From Gammaproteobacteria bacterium (GTDB lineage: Bacteria; Pseudomonadota; Gammaproteobacteria; Thiohalomonadales; Thiohalomonadaceae), in NCBI GenBank assembly GCA_024709225.1, contig JANJXC010000016.1, positions 1 through 37,591 of the forward strand: a DNA stretch of 37,591 bases, in the 5' to 3' direction. Shown here in pieces: positions 7,413 through 15,404 of the stretch; the stretch's first letter is position 1, and every line of letters begins with the position of its first letter. Under the pieces are notes generated by a model that was not told the origin of the DNA, did not search any database, and saw only the letters and a program-made list of their open reading frames with translations. The translations under genes and the position numbers were made by a program.

Positions 7413-7906
7413 GCCGGATTCTCCGCCAGGAACTCCAGCAGCTTCATCTTCCTGTAGTGGCCGCCCTGCACGTAGCGGTCGAAGTCGCGGAAGTCCTGCA
7501 CGGTCTTGAAGCCCGGCACCTTGAGGATGGGGCTGCCGTCCGGTTCCAGGTACAGGAATACCGGGGTGGCGAAGACGTTGAGGCGGGCGCCCAACTCCAT
7601 TTCGGTGATGCGTTCGCCGGAGGGCAGGGTGAGGCGGGTGCCGCTTTCGGCATCGACGTAGACCAGCACGTAGTTGTCGCTGTAGCGCTGCTTCAGGCCG
7701 GCGTCGGAGAAGCTCTCCTTGTTGGTCTTATCGCACCAGGCGCAGCCGTAGCGGCCGAAGTAGAGGAAGATCTTCTTGCCGCTGGCCTCTGCCTGGCGCA
7801 GGCCCTCGTCGTAGGGCACGAAGGCGTAGCCCGCCGGGGGATCGGCGTGGACGGCGGCGGCAAACAGCAGGGTGGCGAGGGCCAGCAGGCGGGTCAGGGC
7901 GTTCAT
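7409..7906 (-). CDS. SoxW-like exported thioredoxin
   Basis: 165 residues: signal peptide at about 1-21 (ends VHA), then a thioredoxin fold with redox motif CAWC at residues 55-58 inside FLYFGRYGCAWCDKTNKESF. The lead-in and the later NVFATPVFLYLEPDG segment are typical of SoxW/thioredoxin_2 proteins, which reduce periplasmic disulfides or reactivate sulfur-oxidation proteins. ATG 7906 is chosen because the signal peptide begins there, although the frame is open 39 codons further up. No sox genes are visible nearby. Its coupling to the BNR protein suggests it maintains thiols of, or works with, that exported protein; this is inference. Confidence 0.85.
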   Translation of the reverse strand: MNALTRLLALATLLFAAAVHADPPAGYAFVPYDEGLRQAEASGKKIFLYFGRYGCAWCDKTNKESFSDAGLKQRYSDNYVLVYVDAESGTRLTLPSGERITEMELGARLNVFATPVFLYLEPDGSPILKVPGFKTVQDFRDFDRYVQGGHYRKMKLLEFLAENPA

Positions 7907-8082
7907 CGGCGGCTCCGTGTGTCGGCGTGCTTGTGTTGAGTGGGGGCGGCGCGCGGCTTTATTCCACGCGCCGCACGAAAGATAGCCAATGACTATCGAA
8001 TCGATTCGAACAATCCATTTCACCTATTTTCTGGCGCCGCTATCCTTTGGCCCATGCAGGACATTCAACGGGGGACGCCAAC

Positions 8083-8298
8083 ATGACCAAGACCATCACC
8101 TTCGCCATCATGCACTTTTCCATCGCCTTCGGCGTGGTGTACGCGCTGACCGGCGACGTGATGATCGGCAGCGCCGTGGCGCTGGTGGAGCCGGCGGTGA
8201 ACACCGTGGGCTATTACTTCCACGAAAAGGCCTGGGGCCTGTTCGGGCGCCGGCCGCCGCGCGCGGCGGAGCGGCCGATGGCGGCGGTGCAGGCATGA
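8083..8298 (+). CDS. DUF2061 small membrane protein
   Basis: 71 residues with an AIMHFSIAFGVVYALTG segment and a second helix ending VEPAVNTVGYYFHEKAWG. This TGD...ALVEP..NT..YY.HEKAW pattern is the DUF2061 signature. Members are small inner-membrane proteins of unknown role. A GGGGGAC element precedes ATG 8083. An upstream in-frame start exists, but it lacks that spacing. The TGA overlaps the next ATG (ATGA), so it is coupled to the DUF4250 gene. Confidence 0.85.
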   Translation: MTKTITFAIMHFSIAFGVVYALTGDVMIGSAVALVEPAVNTVGYYFHEKAWGLFGRRPPRAAERPMAAVQA

Positions 8299-8495
8299 AG
8301 CTGCCGGGCGACCCGCACCTGCTCTACAGCCTCGTCAACATGAAGCTGCGCAACGACTGCACCGACCTGGATGATCTGCTGCGCAGCCTGGGAGTGGATG
8401 AGGCGGACCTGTTGCGCCGCCTGGCGGCGGCCGGCTATGTCTACGACGCCGCCCGCAAGCAGTTCCGCCACACGGGCGGGCGGGGTGTGGCGTAG
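8295..8495 (+). CDS. DUF4250 domain protein
   Basis: 66 residues. The sequence LPGDPHLLYSLVNMKLRNDC followed by DLDDLLRSLGVDEADLLRRLAAAGYVYD is the full-length DUF4250 pattern: a short N-terminal motif then a helix-turn-helix-like bundle. Function is unknown; family members are small and cytosolic. The start is fixed by the 4-bp ATGA overlap with the DUF2061 gene, so the two are expected to be made together. Confidence 0.88.
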   Translation: MKLPGDPHLLYSLVNMKLRNDCTDLDDLLRSLGVDEADLLRRLAAAGYVYDAARKQFRHTGGRGVA

Positions 8496-8512
8496 GGTGC
8501 GCACCGCGCACC
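8496..8512. repeat. Short GGTGCGC hairpin, single REP-like arm
   Basis: GGTGCGC (8496-8502) and GCGCACC (8506-8512) form a perfect 7-bp stem with a 3-nt loop, directly after the DUF4250 stop codon. The GTAGGGTGCGC...GCGCACC motif is a known kind of dispersed palindrome in gammaproteobacteria. It could form an RNA hairpin in the 47-bp gap between convergent genes, but there is no T-run. Confidence 0.5.
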
Positions 8513-8558
8513 GTGTTGAACCCCTGGCCTCACGGGGGCGCCATGCGCAGCCTGTTGT

Positions 8559-9269
8559 CTAAATGATGTTGGTGTCCGCCAGATAGGGGGCAAACAGCGG
8601 CTTCAGTTCCTCCAGCGTCTCGCCCAGGCCGTGCTGCATGCCATGCACGAACATGTCGAGCAGGACCAGGGCATTGATGGCGCCGTCTTCGCGCTTGATG
8701 GAGCGGATGCGATCGGCCATCCCCTTGTTCACCTTGGCCACCCGCTCGTAGAAACGGAACAGGCCCTTCATGTCCATGTCGGCGGAAAGATCGTTCTGCC
8801 AGCGGTAATACTGCGCCAGCATGTACATGGAGGCGGCGCGGTAGAAGGTCTCCTCGGGGCTGGCGAAGGGCAGGTGAAAGCGCGCCATCGGCTTGAAGAA
8901 CTCGGTGACCGGGCAGCCGCTGGTGGCGACGATGACGCCCATCAGCGAGCTGATGCCCTCCTGCGCGGTGGCGCTGCGGGTGAGGGTGCGGTCATCCACC
9001 ACGACGGTGACCTTGACCTGGTCGATGGAGGTGACGTCGCTCAGCTGTTCCACCACCGGCGACAGGTGGGCCGCCAGCGGGCAGTGGCTGTAGGAACCGT
9101 AGGGCAGCCGGCAGCCCTCGCACTGCTTGAATTCCAGCCGCGTCCATTCCGGCAGTACCGGCGGCAGCGGCTCGCGCGGTGCCAGCGTGGCGCCGTCCAG
9201 ATGAATATGGAACTGCTCCTCGCGGCCGTTGGGAAAACTGAAGCGGTATTCGTAGCTGACCGTGTCCAT
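8559..9269 (-). CDS. Conserved protein of unknown function with clustered cysteines (possibly DUF6901)
   Basis: 236 residues, no signal peptide and no membrane span. The N-terminal part (VSYEYRFSFPNGREEQFHIHLDG, about 4-26) looks like a small beta domain and resembles what I recall of DUF6901, a name I hold with low confidence. It is followed by a Cys cluster, CEGC at 50-53 and HCPL at 62-65, and a helical C-terminal half (from about 125) with several Met and aromatic residues. The Cys spacing could bind a metal. It stands alone between convergent and divergent neighbours, so context says little. Confidence 0.75.
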   Translation of the reverse strand: MDTVSYEYRFSFPNGREEQFHIHLDGATLAPREPLPPVLPEWTRLEFKQCEGCRLPYGSYSHCPLAAHLSPVVEQLSDVTSIDQVKVTVVVDDRTLTRSATAQEGISSLMGVIVATSGCPVTEFFKPMARFHLPFASPEETFYRAASMYMLAQYYRWQNDLSADMDMKGLFRFYERVAKVNKGMADRIRSIKREDGAINALVLLDMFVHGMQHGLGETLEELKPLFAPYLADTNII

Positions 9270-9387
9270 GTCCGTTGCCGGGTGTGGGTAATGGGGCTGG
9301 AGTGTAGCGGTATCCGGCGGCTATGGGCTAGCGCCATGCGCTGCTATGCTTGTCCTGGCAGCGCAGCGGGGCTGTCGGGGAGTGGAG

Positions 9388-10149
9388 ATGATACGACAGA
9401 TACTGGGCGTGCTGCTGATCTGGCCGCTGGCGGCGATGGCCGAGCTGCCGCGCGCCGACTGCGCCGCACCGGCGCCGCGCACCGATTTACGCCACTGCGA
9501 CCTGACCGGCATTTCCCTCGCCGGCCGCGCCCTGGAGGGCGCGAGCTTCGCCGGCATGCAGCTGGAAAACATGGATTTCCGCGGCGCGCTGCTGGCCGGC
9601 GCCGACTTCCGCGGCAGCAATCTCAAGTGGGCCCGCTTCCATGACGCCGACCTGCGCACGGCCGACTTTTCCAAGGCCGATCTGTTTCACGCCACCTTCG
9701 ATGGCGCCCGCATGGCGCAGGCCCGTCTCAACGAGGCCTTCATGTTCGGCACCAATCTGCTGCAGGTGCAGGCCGTCGGTGCCGACTTCACCGGCGCCTA
9801 TCTCAAGGACGTGCTGTTCGACGAATCCGATCTGAGCCGGAGCCGTTGCCACGGCTGCTTCATGCGCAGCGGCGGCATGGCCGGCGCCCGTCTGCACGGC
9901 GCCGATTTCAGCGGCTCCGACATGACCGGCCTGGATGGCGAGGGGACGGACTTCTCCGATGCGCGCCTGGTAGGCGTACGCTTCAGCGGGGCGATCCTGC
10001 GCTTCGCCCGCTTCCATGGCGCCGACCTGGAGCAGGCCGATTTCATCTATGCCGATCTGACCAATGCCGAATTCGGTGGCGCAAAAAATCTGCCGCCTTC
10101 GGTAGGTGAGGTGCTGATGCGTTATTTCGGGGCCGAAGATCCGCGCTAG
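9388..10149 (+). CDS. Exported pentapeptide-repeat protein
   Basis: 253 residues. A signal peptide (about 1-18, ends AMA) precedes a long run of pentapeptide repeats, A(D/N)LXX and variants, from about residue 36 to 235 (for example ADFRGSNLKWARFHDADL and ADLTNAEF). These stack into a right-handed beta helix. Export is unusual for the family; most characterised members are cytosolic DNA gyrase-protecting or structural proteins, so here a periplasmic scaffold is more likely. Two Cys pairs (DCAAP...RHCDL near the N terminus and SRCHGCF near residue 155) may form disulfides. ATG 9388 is chosen because GGAG lies just upstream and the signal peptide starts there. Confidence 0.85.
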   Translation: MIRQILGVLLIWPLAAMAELPRADCAAPAPRTDLRHCDLTGISLAGRALEGASFAGMQLENMDFRGALLAGADFRGSNLKWARFHDADLRTADFSKADLFHATFDGARMAQARLNEAFMFGTNLLQVQAVGADFTGAYLKDVLFDESDLSRSRCHGCFMRSGGMAGARLHGADFSGSDMTGLDGEGTDFSDARLVGVRFSGAILRFARFHGADLEQADFIYADLTNAEFGGAKNLPPSVGEVLMRYFGAEDPR

Positions 10150-10151
10150 GC

Positions 10152-10202
10152 CACACGGCAGGGTGACGGTGCGGCGCAGCGCAGACCGGTAATTGCCGTG
10201 TG
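10152..10202. other. Long-loop inverted repeat after the pentapeptide gene
   Basis: CACACGGCA (10152-10160) and TGCCGTGTG (10194-10202) are perfect 9-bp complements with a 33-nt loop. It could be a transcript-end hairpin for the pentapeptide-repeat gene. No strong T-run follows, so an intrinsic terminator is not established. Confidence 0.4.
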
Positions 10203-10277
10203 TGCTGGCTGTTGTTAGTCTGTGCCCAGGCCGTCGCGGGGACTGCGGCGGACGGAAAACAATAACGAGGCAGATTC

Positions 10278-11489
10278 ATGAGCGAAAAGGCGACGCCGGA
10301 CCAGCAGCACAGTGAGGAGGATCTGCTGGCAGATTTTCGCGATGCGCTGGGTGAGGACGCGGGTGAGGGCAATCCGGCGCCCGCAGACGACACCACCGAT
10401 CTGGACGCACTGGATGCCTTCCTCAATGAGTTCGGTCAGGGCGAGGCGGCACCCAGAGATGAACCCCGCGCCGCCGCGGAAGATGAGGTGCCTGTCGCGG
10501 AACCCAGTGACCCGTTGCTGGACGATGTCGCCGAGCTGGTCGCGGCAGAGCCGGTGGACGCGTCGGAACTTGACGTTGATGACGTGGCTGACGAGGTGCC
10601 GGAGCTGAATGTGGCCGCCGACCTGGCCCCCGATGAGCTGGATCTGGGGGGCGTGGATGAGATGGTGGCCCCGGAGCCGCCCCCGCGCAACGCGGCCTAT
10701 GGCAGCAGCGGTGATCTGTTTGCCGCCCCGCCGCCTCCCACGCCGGCGGTAGCGCCGGTTTCAATCATGGCTGCCGAGGATGAATCGCCGGTGGAAACGA
10801 AAACCCTGGATATCTCTACCATCGGCGTGGCGCTGTTCTCGCTGGTGATCGCCGCGGTGGCCGGCTGGTTTGCGGTCAGTCTGCACGGCCAGATGAACGA
10901 CCTGCGCGCGGAGCTCATGCAACTGCGACAGCAGCCGGCCGGCGTCCTGGCCGGACCGGATCGCCAGACGCAGGAGAATCTGGCGCGGCTCACCCAGCGC
11001 GTCAATGAGATGGCCGTATTGCTCGATGGGCCGATGAGCCACCTGAGCGATTCCGGCACGCAACTGAATACCGTGAACGCCCGCCTCGAGGAAATGGAGC
11101 AGCGCATCGGCGGTCTGCGCGACGAGTTGATGGCGCGTACCGCGCCACCGGCTGCGAAGGCCGCGGCAGCGAGTCCCGCACCCAAGCCTGCCGCCGCCAG
11201 CCCGGCGCCAAAACCCGCCGCGCCGGTGGCCGCCGCCAGCAAGCCTGGCGCCAGCGGCGGCTGGGTGGTGAATGTAGCCTCGCTCACCGATGCCAAGGCC
11301 GCAGCGGCCGAACGGCAGCGCCTGCAGCAGGCCGGTTTCAACGTCGAGGTACAGACGGCGCAGATGGAGGGCCGCACCTGGTACCGCGTGCGCGCCACGG
11401 GCTTTACCTCGCGCGAACAGGCCCAGGTCTACAGCGACATGATCCGCCACAAGATGGGCGTGACGCCGTGGGTGGGAATTGAAAAATAG
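10278..11489 (+). CDS. SPOR-domain membrane protein with long acidic cytoplasmic region
   Basis: 403 residues. Residues 1-about 140 are strongly acidic and low complexity (many Asp, Glu, Ala, Pro). A single membrane span lies at about 181-201 (TIGVALFSLVIAAVAGWFAV), then a coiled-coil-like stretch about 205-290, an Ala/Pro/Lys linker with AASPAPKPA repeats, and a C-terminal SPOR domain (about 326-400, GGWVVNVASL... to GVTPWVG). SPOR domains bind denuded septal peptidoglycan, so the protein should act at the division site from the inner membrane. AGGCAG precedes the ATG. The acidic cytoplasmic half is longer than in FtsN-type proteins and may bind a partner. Confidence 0.85.
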   Translation: MSEKATPDQQHSEEDLLADFRDALGEDAGEGNPAPADDTTDLDALDAFLNEFGQGEAAPRDEPRAAAEDEVPVAEPSDPLLDDVAELVAAEPVDASELDVDDVADEVPELNVAADLAPDELDLGGVDEMVAPEPPPRNAAYGSSGDLFAAPPPPTPAVAPVSIMAAEDESPVETKTLDISTIGVALFSLVIAAVAGWFAVSLHGQMNDLRAELMQLRQQPAGVLAGPDRQTQENLARLTQRVNEMAVLLDGPMSHLSDSGTQLNTVNARLEEMEQRIGGLRDELMARTAPPAAKAAAASPAPKPAAASPAPKPAAPVAAASKPGASGGWVVNVASLTDAKAAAAERQRLQQAGFNVEVQTAQMEGRTWYRVRATGFTSREQAQVYSDMIRHKMGVTPWVGIEK

Positions 11490-11572
11490 TTACAAGTTTC
11501 AAGTTGCAAATGACAAGTATGATGTCGCGATGTTGTCGCTTTGCTTGCAACTTGTCACTTGGAACTTGTGAC
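11489..11572. repeat. Heptad palindromic element, copy B
   Basis: Left arm 11489-11518 (GTTACAAGTTTCAAGTTGCA...) and right arm 11544-11572 (CTTGCAACTTGTCACTTGGA...) are built of 7-bp CAAGNNN units in opposite orientation, separated by a 25-bp core. The element begins inside the stop codon of the SPOR gene and ends 6 bp before the stop of the convergent TauE gene. It has no long core like copies A and C. Confidence 0.85.
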
Positions 11573-11577
11573 CGCCT

Positions 11578-12315
11578 TTAAATCAACAGCGTCACACCGA
11601 TCACACCGAGCAGCGTGAAGGCCAGGCGCCGCATCGCCAGGTCCGGCAGCGGCGGCGGGTAGCGGCGGCCGGCGACGGTGGCGAGAAATACCACCGGCAG
11701 GCACAGCAGGCTGAGCTGTACCATCTCCAGGGTGATGTCCCCGGCCACACCGACGTAGAGCAGTCGCGCCACGGTGGCGACCGCAAAGGTGGCCAGCAGC
11801 GTCGCGCGCACCACCGCCAGTTGCAGCGGCTGGCGGTAGAAGTGGAACACCAGCGGCGGTCCGCCGATGGAGAACATCCCGGCCAGGATGCCGCCGGCGA
11901 CACCCACGCCGGCATCTGCCCAGCCCGGCGCGCGCGTGGCGTGCGGGTGCGGCCGCAGGGCCAGCAGCACGCCGCCGGCGAGGATCACCACGCCGAGGAT
12001 CATGCGCAGGGTTTCCACCGAGGCGCCGTGCAGGGCCTCCAGCAACAGCACCCCCAGCCAGACCGCCGGCAGCATGCCGAGCAGGGTGTAGGTTACGCCG
12101 CGGCGATCGATGTGATGCATGGCGCGGTGCAGGGCAAGAAAGTTGTTGACCAGGGCGGTGAAACCGACCACCACCGCGGTGAACGCCACCGGCGCGAGAT
12201 CGAACAGGGTGATGCCGCCCATGACGATGAGGCCGAGGGCAAAGCCGGTGACGGTCTGCACATAGGCGCCGAGGGCGACGACGAAGAGAAAGGCGGCGAG
12301 GGTGAGCGGGTCCAT
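11578..12315 (-). CDS. TauE/SafE family anion permease
   Basis: 245 residues, almost entirely hydrophobic, with about seven or eight membrane spans. The N-terminal FVVALGAYVQTVTGFALGLIVMGG and the mid-chain GWADAGVGVAGGILAGMFSIGGPPLVFHFY repeat motif (G.LAG.F.IGGPPLV) are diagnostic of TauE/SafE (sulfite exporter, DUF81) proteins. Substrates in the family include sulfite, sulfoacetate and other organosulfonates. No sulfur-compound genes adjoin it, so the substrate is unassigned. Confidence 0.9.
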   Translation of the reverse strand: MDPLTLAAFLFVVALGAYVQTVTGFALGLIVMGGITLFDLAPVAFTAVVVGFTALVNNFLALHRAMHHIDRRGVTYTLLGMLPAVWLGVLLLEALHGASVETLRMILGVVILAGGVLLALRPHPHATRAPGWADAGVGVAGGILAGMFSIGGPPLVFHFYRQPLQLAVVRATLLATFAVATVARLLYVGVAGDITLEMVQLSLLCLPVVFLATVAGRRYPPPLPDLAMRRLAFTLLGVIGVTLLI

Positions 12316-12389
12316 GGTGGGGGCGGATTATGCCCGGCCGCTGTGCGTATTCCCAGCGCCGTGTCCCGGCCTGCGGATTTCGCCCTGCC

Positions 12390-12770
12390 TCAGTCCCAGT
12401 TGCGCGTGCAGTCCAGATGGCGCCAGACGCGGTCCATGCCGGCCAGCCCTTCTTCCAGCATCACCGTGAGGGGCTGGCCGCGAAAGTAGCGGTTGCGGGT
12501 GGTGAGCCAGAATCCGGGCATCTTGGGATTGAGCGGAAACACCACGTGCAGGGCCTGGTGAATGCCGATGATGTGCACGGCGCGCTGCAGCAGCGCGTCG
12601 TCGTCGGGCAGGGCCTTGCCGCGGCTGAACTTGGTCAGCTCGCGCACGGCGGTATCTTCCGGCAGGCCGAGGAGGTTGATCTGGTATTCTTCGCGAATGT
12701 TCCAGTCATCCAGCACGCCCATGACGAGGGTCGCCAGCTGTTCGCGGTCCTGTTGGTTGTAGTGGGACAA
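12390..12770 (-). CDS. Orphan antitoxin-like protein of the Xre/MbcA/ParS (DUF2384) type
   Basis: About 126 residues. The C-terminal half (PKMPGFWLTTRNRYFRGQPL, then MLEEGLAGMDRVWRHLDC) follows the MbcA/ParS/Xre toxin-binding pattern: N...F.g..pl..m.egl.g...v...ld. The N-terminal helical part lacks an obvious HTH. A TTG at 12770 is favoured as start because GGAG lies 9 nt upstream; a TTG at 12788 is also open. Family members normally pair with a RES toxin, and none is adjacent: the neighbours are TauE and a divergent thioredoxin. A non-antitoxin regulatory role, or a toxin elsewhere, is therefore possible. Family assignment is moderate. Confidence 0.65.
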   Translation of the reverse strand: MSHYNQQDREQLATLVMGVLDDWNIREEYQINLLGLPEDTAVRELTKFSRGKALPDDDALLQRAVHIIGIHQALHVVFPLNPKMPGFWLTTRNRYFRGQPLTVMLEEGLAGMDRVWRHLDCTRNWD

Positions 12771-12837
12771 AAGTTGATTCTCCTGCAAGGTCTTTGCCCA
12801 TTATCACGGACCCGTCGCCCCACGTCAAAAGCGAACC

Positions 12838-13170
12838 ATGCCGACCACTCTCGCCTCCAGCGCCGAATTCACCGCCTTTTTGCAGCAGCATGCCGCCGCC
12901 GCCGTGTATTTCAGCGGCCCGGACTGCGCCGTGTGCCAGGTGCTGAAACCCCGCATCCTGGAGCTGTTGCAGCGCGATTTTCCGCGCATCGCCGTGGCCC
13001 TGGTGGACTGTGCCGCGGCCCCGGAGCTGGCGGCGCAGCGGTCGGTCTTCGCGGTGCCGACGCTGATGGTGTATTTCGATGGCCAGGAGATGTTGCGGCT
13101 GGCGCGCAACTTCGCCCCGGCGCAGCTGGCCGAGGCGCTGGAACGGCCCTATGAGCTGTATTTTGCCTAG
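12838..13170 (+). CDS. Cytosolic thioredoxin-family protein
   Basis: 110 residues, no signal peptide. Redox motif CAVC at residues 30-33 (YFSGPDCAVCQVLKP) in a standard thioredoxin fold, with the cis-Pro segment FAVPTLMVYFDG. The sequence around the active site differs from classical WCGPC thioredoxin, so it belongs to the thioredoxin-like group used for small thiol or redox tasks. It overlaps the L,D-transpeptidase gene by 20 bp on the same strand. That suggests an operon with the cell-wall enzymes, although redox control of that enzyme is speculation. Confidence 0.88.
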   Translation: MPTTLASSAEFTAFLQQHAAAAVYFSGPDCAVCQVLKPRILELLQRDFPRIAVALVDCAAAPELAAQRSVFAVPTLMVYFDGQEMLRLARNFAPAQLAEALERPYELYFA

Positions 13171-14839
13171 CCGGCGACTCCCGGCCCTCGCCCTGCTGCT
13201 GTGGGTGGTGCCGCTGTGGGCGGCGCCGCTGCACTGGCCGACCACCGATGCGGTGGTGGAACAAACCGCCGACCTGATTCGTTATGTCGTCGCCATCAAT
13301 GGCGCGGAGCGGGTGGACGGCGCGCGGCTGGCGCTGCCCGAGCAGGTGAGCCGCTACTACTGGCAGCGCGATTTCCGGCCCGCCTGGTTCAACCGCGACG
13401 GCATCCTCCTCGAGGCCGGCGAACTGCTGCAAACCCTGCAGCAGGCGGAGGCCGAGGGCCTGCCGCTGAGCGATTATCCGCTGGCCGCCATCGAACAGCG
13501 CCTGTTCGGCGCCATCGACGACCTGCAGCAACTGGCGCAGCTCGACCTGCTGCTTACCGATGCCTTTCTCCGCTACAGCCTCAATGTGCACAGCGGGCGG
13601 CTCGACCCGCAACATGCCGGCGGTGATTGGTTCATCCCGCATGCGCCCATCGACCCCACCGCCCTGCTGGCCCAGGCGCTCGCCCAGCAGAACCTGACCG
13701 CGCTGCTGGCCACGCTGCCGCCCCCCCACGAGGGCTACCGCCGTCTCCGTAGCGCGCTCTATCACTACCGCGCCGCCGCGGCGCGGGGCACCTGGCCGCC
13801 GGTGGACGGTGGGGACATTCTGCGTCCCGGCGCCCGCGAGCCGCGGGTGGCGCAGCTGCGCCGGCGCCTGTGGCTGTCGGGGGATCTGCCGGAGGCCGCG
13901 GCGGCCGAGCCGGAGCTGTTCGACGGGGTGCTGCGCCGGGCGGTGCGGCGTTTCCAGCAGCGCCATGGCCTGCAGGCGGACGGTAACGTGGGCGCCGCCA
14001 CCCTGGCGGCGCTCAACGTGCCGCTGGAGGCGCGTATCCGCCAGATCGAGGCCAATATGGAGCGCTGGCGCTGGTTGCCGCGGCAGCTGGAGCGGCGCCA
14101 CATCCTGGTCAACATGGCCGGCTATGAGCTGCAGGTCGTCGAGGCGGAGCGGCCGGTGCTGGCCATGCGCGTGATCGTCGGCCGCGATTATCGGCAGACG
14201 CCGGTGTTCACCAGTGCCATGACCTCGCTGATACTCAATCCCTACTGGTATGTGCCGCGCAGCATCTTCCGTGACGACATCCTGCCGCGTCTGCGCCGGG
14301 ACCCTGGTTATCTGCAGCGTGCCGGCATGCGCGTGTTCAGCAACCTGAACGGCAACGGCAGCGAGGTAGACCCGGCACAAATCGACTGGGCGGCGGTGGA
14401 CGGCGACAACTTTCCCTACACCCTGCGCCAGAACGCGGGGGCGCACAACGCCCTGGGCCAGATCAAGTTCCTGCTGCCCAACCGCTACGGCATCTTCCTG
14501 CACGACACGCCGGACCGCAGCCTGTTCAACCAGCCGGCGCGGGCCTTCAGCTCCGGCTGCATCCGGCTGGAAGACCCCGTCGAACTGGCGCGCCACCTGC
14601 TGGCGGACGATGAGCGCTGGAGCCGTGCCCGCCTGGAGGAGGCCATCGGGCAGGGCAAGCCGCTGGGCCTGACGCTGCCCGAGCCGATCCCGGTCTATCT
14701 GGTGTACTGGACCGCCTGGGTGGACGAGGCCGGCGTGCTGCAGCTGCGCGACGACATCTATGACCGCGATACGCGTCTGCTGCAGCTGTGGCAGGAAAAT
14801 GCGACCGAAATCGTCGCCGCCGAGCCGACAAATCCGTAA
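13151..14839 (+). CDS. L,D-transpeptidase of the YcbB/LdtD type
   Basis: 562 residues. N-terminal signal/anchor (PALALLLWVVPLWAAP), a long helical region (about 40-215), a peptidoglycan-binding module (about 225-320, with EPRVAQLRRRLWLSG...AVRRFQQRHGLQADGNVG) and a C-terminal YkuD catalytic domain. The catalytic signature is H451 (LHDTPD) and SSGCIR with nucleophile Cys470. The enzyme makes 3-3 cross-links in peptidoglycan and acts in the periplasm. ATG 13151 is used; it overlaps the thioredoxin gene by 20 bp. TTG 13163 is an alternative, and the frame stays open upstream to 13079, where it is only a shadow. The next gene is MepK-like, as in the E. coli ycbB-ycbK order. Confidence 0.93.
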   Translation: MSCILPSRRLPALALLLWVVPLWAAPLHWPTTDAVVEQTADLIRYVVAINGAERVDGARLALPEQVSRYYWQRDFRPAWFNRDGILLEAGELLQTLQQAEAEGLPLSDYPLAAIEQRLFGAIDDLQQLAQLDLLLTDAFLRYSLNVHSGRLDPQHAGGDWFIPHAPIDPTALLAQALAQQNLTALLATLPPPHEGYRRLRSALYHYRAAAARGTWPPVDGGDILRPGAREPRVAQLRRRLWLSGDLPEAAAAEPELFDGVLRRAVRRFQQRHGLQADGNVGAATLAALNVPLEARIRQIEANMERWRWLPRQLERRHILVNMAGYELQVVEAERPVLAMRVIVGRDYRQTPVFTSAMTSLILNPYWYVPRSIFRDDILPRLRRDPGYLQRAGMRVFSNLNGNGSEVDPAQIDWAAVDGDNFPYTLRQNAGAHNALGQIKFLLPNRYGIFLHDTPDRSLFNQPARAFSSGCIRLEDPVELARHLLADDERWSRARLEEAIGQGKPLGLTLPEPIPVYLVYWTAWVDEAGVLQLRDDIYDRDTRLLQLWQENATEIVAAEPTNP

Positions 14840-14851
14840 GATCGCGCCGTC

Positions 14852-15397
14852 ATGAACACCACCACCTCCCTGCCCCGCCGCCGCCTGCTGACCCTGGGGC
14901 TCGGCGCCGCCCTGGCCATCGGTGTCGGGCCTGCGCTGGCCAGCCGCGGCGAGCGCCGCCTGGCCTTCACCCACCTGCATACCGGCGAGTCGCTGCAGGT
15001 GGCCTATTGGCAGGACGGCGGCTATGTCGCCGACGGGATCGCCGCCATCAACCACCTGTTGCGCGATCACCGCAGCGGTGAGGCGGGGGCGATGGAGCCG
15101 CAGCTGCTGGACCTGCTGTTTCGCCTGCAGCAGCGCCTGGGCCTGCAGCGGCCCTACGCCGTGATCTCGGCCTACCGTTCACCGCAGACCAACGCCCTGC
15201 TGCGCCAGAGCAGCAGCGGCGTGGCGAAGAAGAGTCTGCACATGGAAGGCCGCGCCATCGATGTGCGCCTGCCCGGCGATGCGATGCAGGCGCTGCTGCG
15301 TGCGGCGCACGACCTGCGCGGCGGCGGGGTCGGCTACTATCCCCGCTCCGGTTTCATCCACCTCGATACCGGCCCGTTCCGCACCTGGCGCGGCTGA
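14852..15397 (+). CDS. MepK/YcbK-like murein endopeptidase (M15-type, DUF882)
   Basis: 181 residues. The N terminus MNTTTSLPRRRLLTLGLG looks like a Tat-type signal (twin Arg then hydrophobic core, ending ALAS). The enzyme core holds the metal-binding pattern SAYRSPQTN, HMEGRAIDV (His and Asp) and FIHLDTG (His). E. coli MepK cleaves 3-3 and 4-3 cross-links. It starts 12 bp after the L,D-transpeptidase stop, so the pair makes and removes 3-3 bonds from one operon. Length is typical of the family. Confidence 0.92.
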   Translation: MNTTTSLPRRRLLTLGLGAALAIGVGPALASRGERRLAFTHLHTGESLQVAYWQDGGYVADGIAAINHLLRDHRSGEAGAMEPQLLDLLFRLQQRLGLQRPYAVISAYRSPQTNALLRQSSSGVAKKSLHMEGRAIDVRLPGDAMQALLRAAHDLRGGGVGYYPRSGFIHLDTGPFRTWRG

Positions 15398-15404
15398 ACG
15401 ATAG

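Noticed and set aside
12390-12788. Complete toxin-antitoxin module
   Set aside because: Only the antitoxin-like protein is present. The neighbours (TauE permease and thioredoxin) are not toxins.
12911-15070. 719-codon open frame on the minus strand opposite the thioredoxin and L,D-transpeptidase genes
   Set aside because: It is antisense to genes with complete catalytic motifs. Its translation is Gln/Arg/His/Ala-rich low complexity, as expected from the complement of GC-rich codons.
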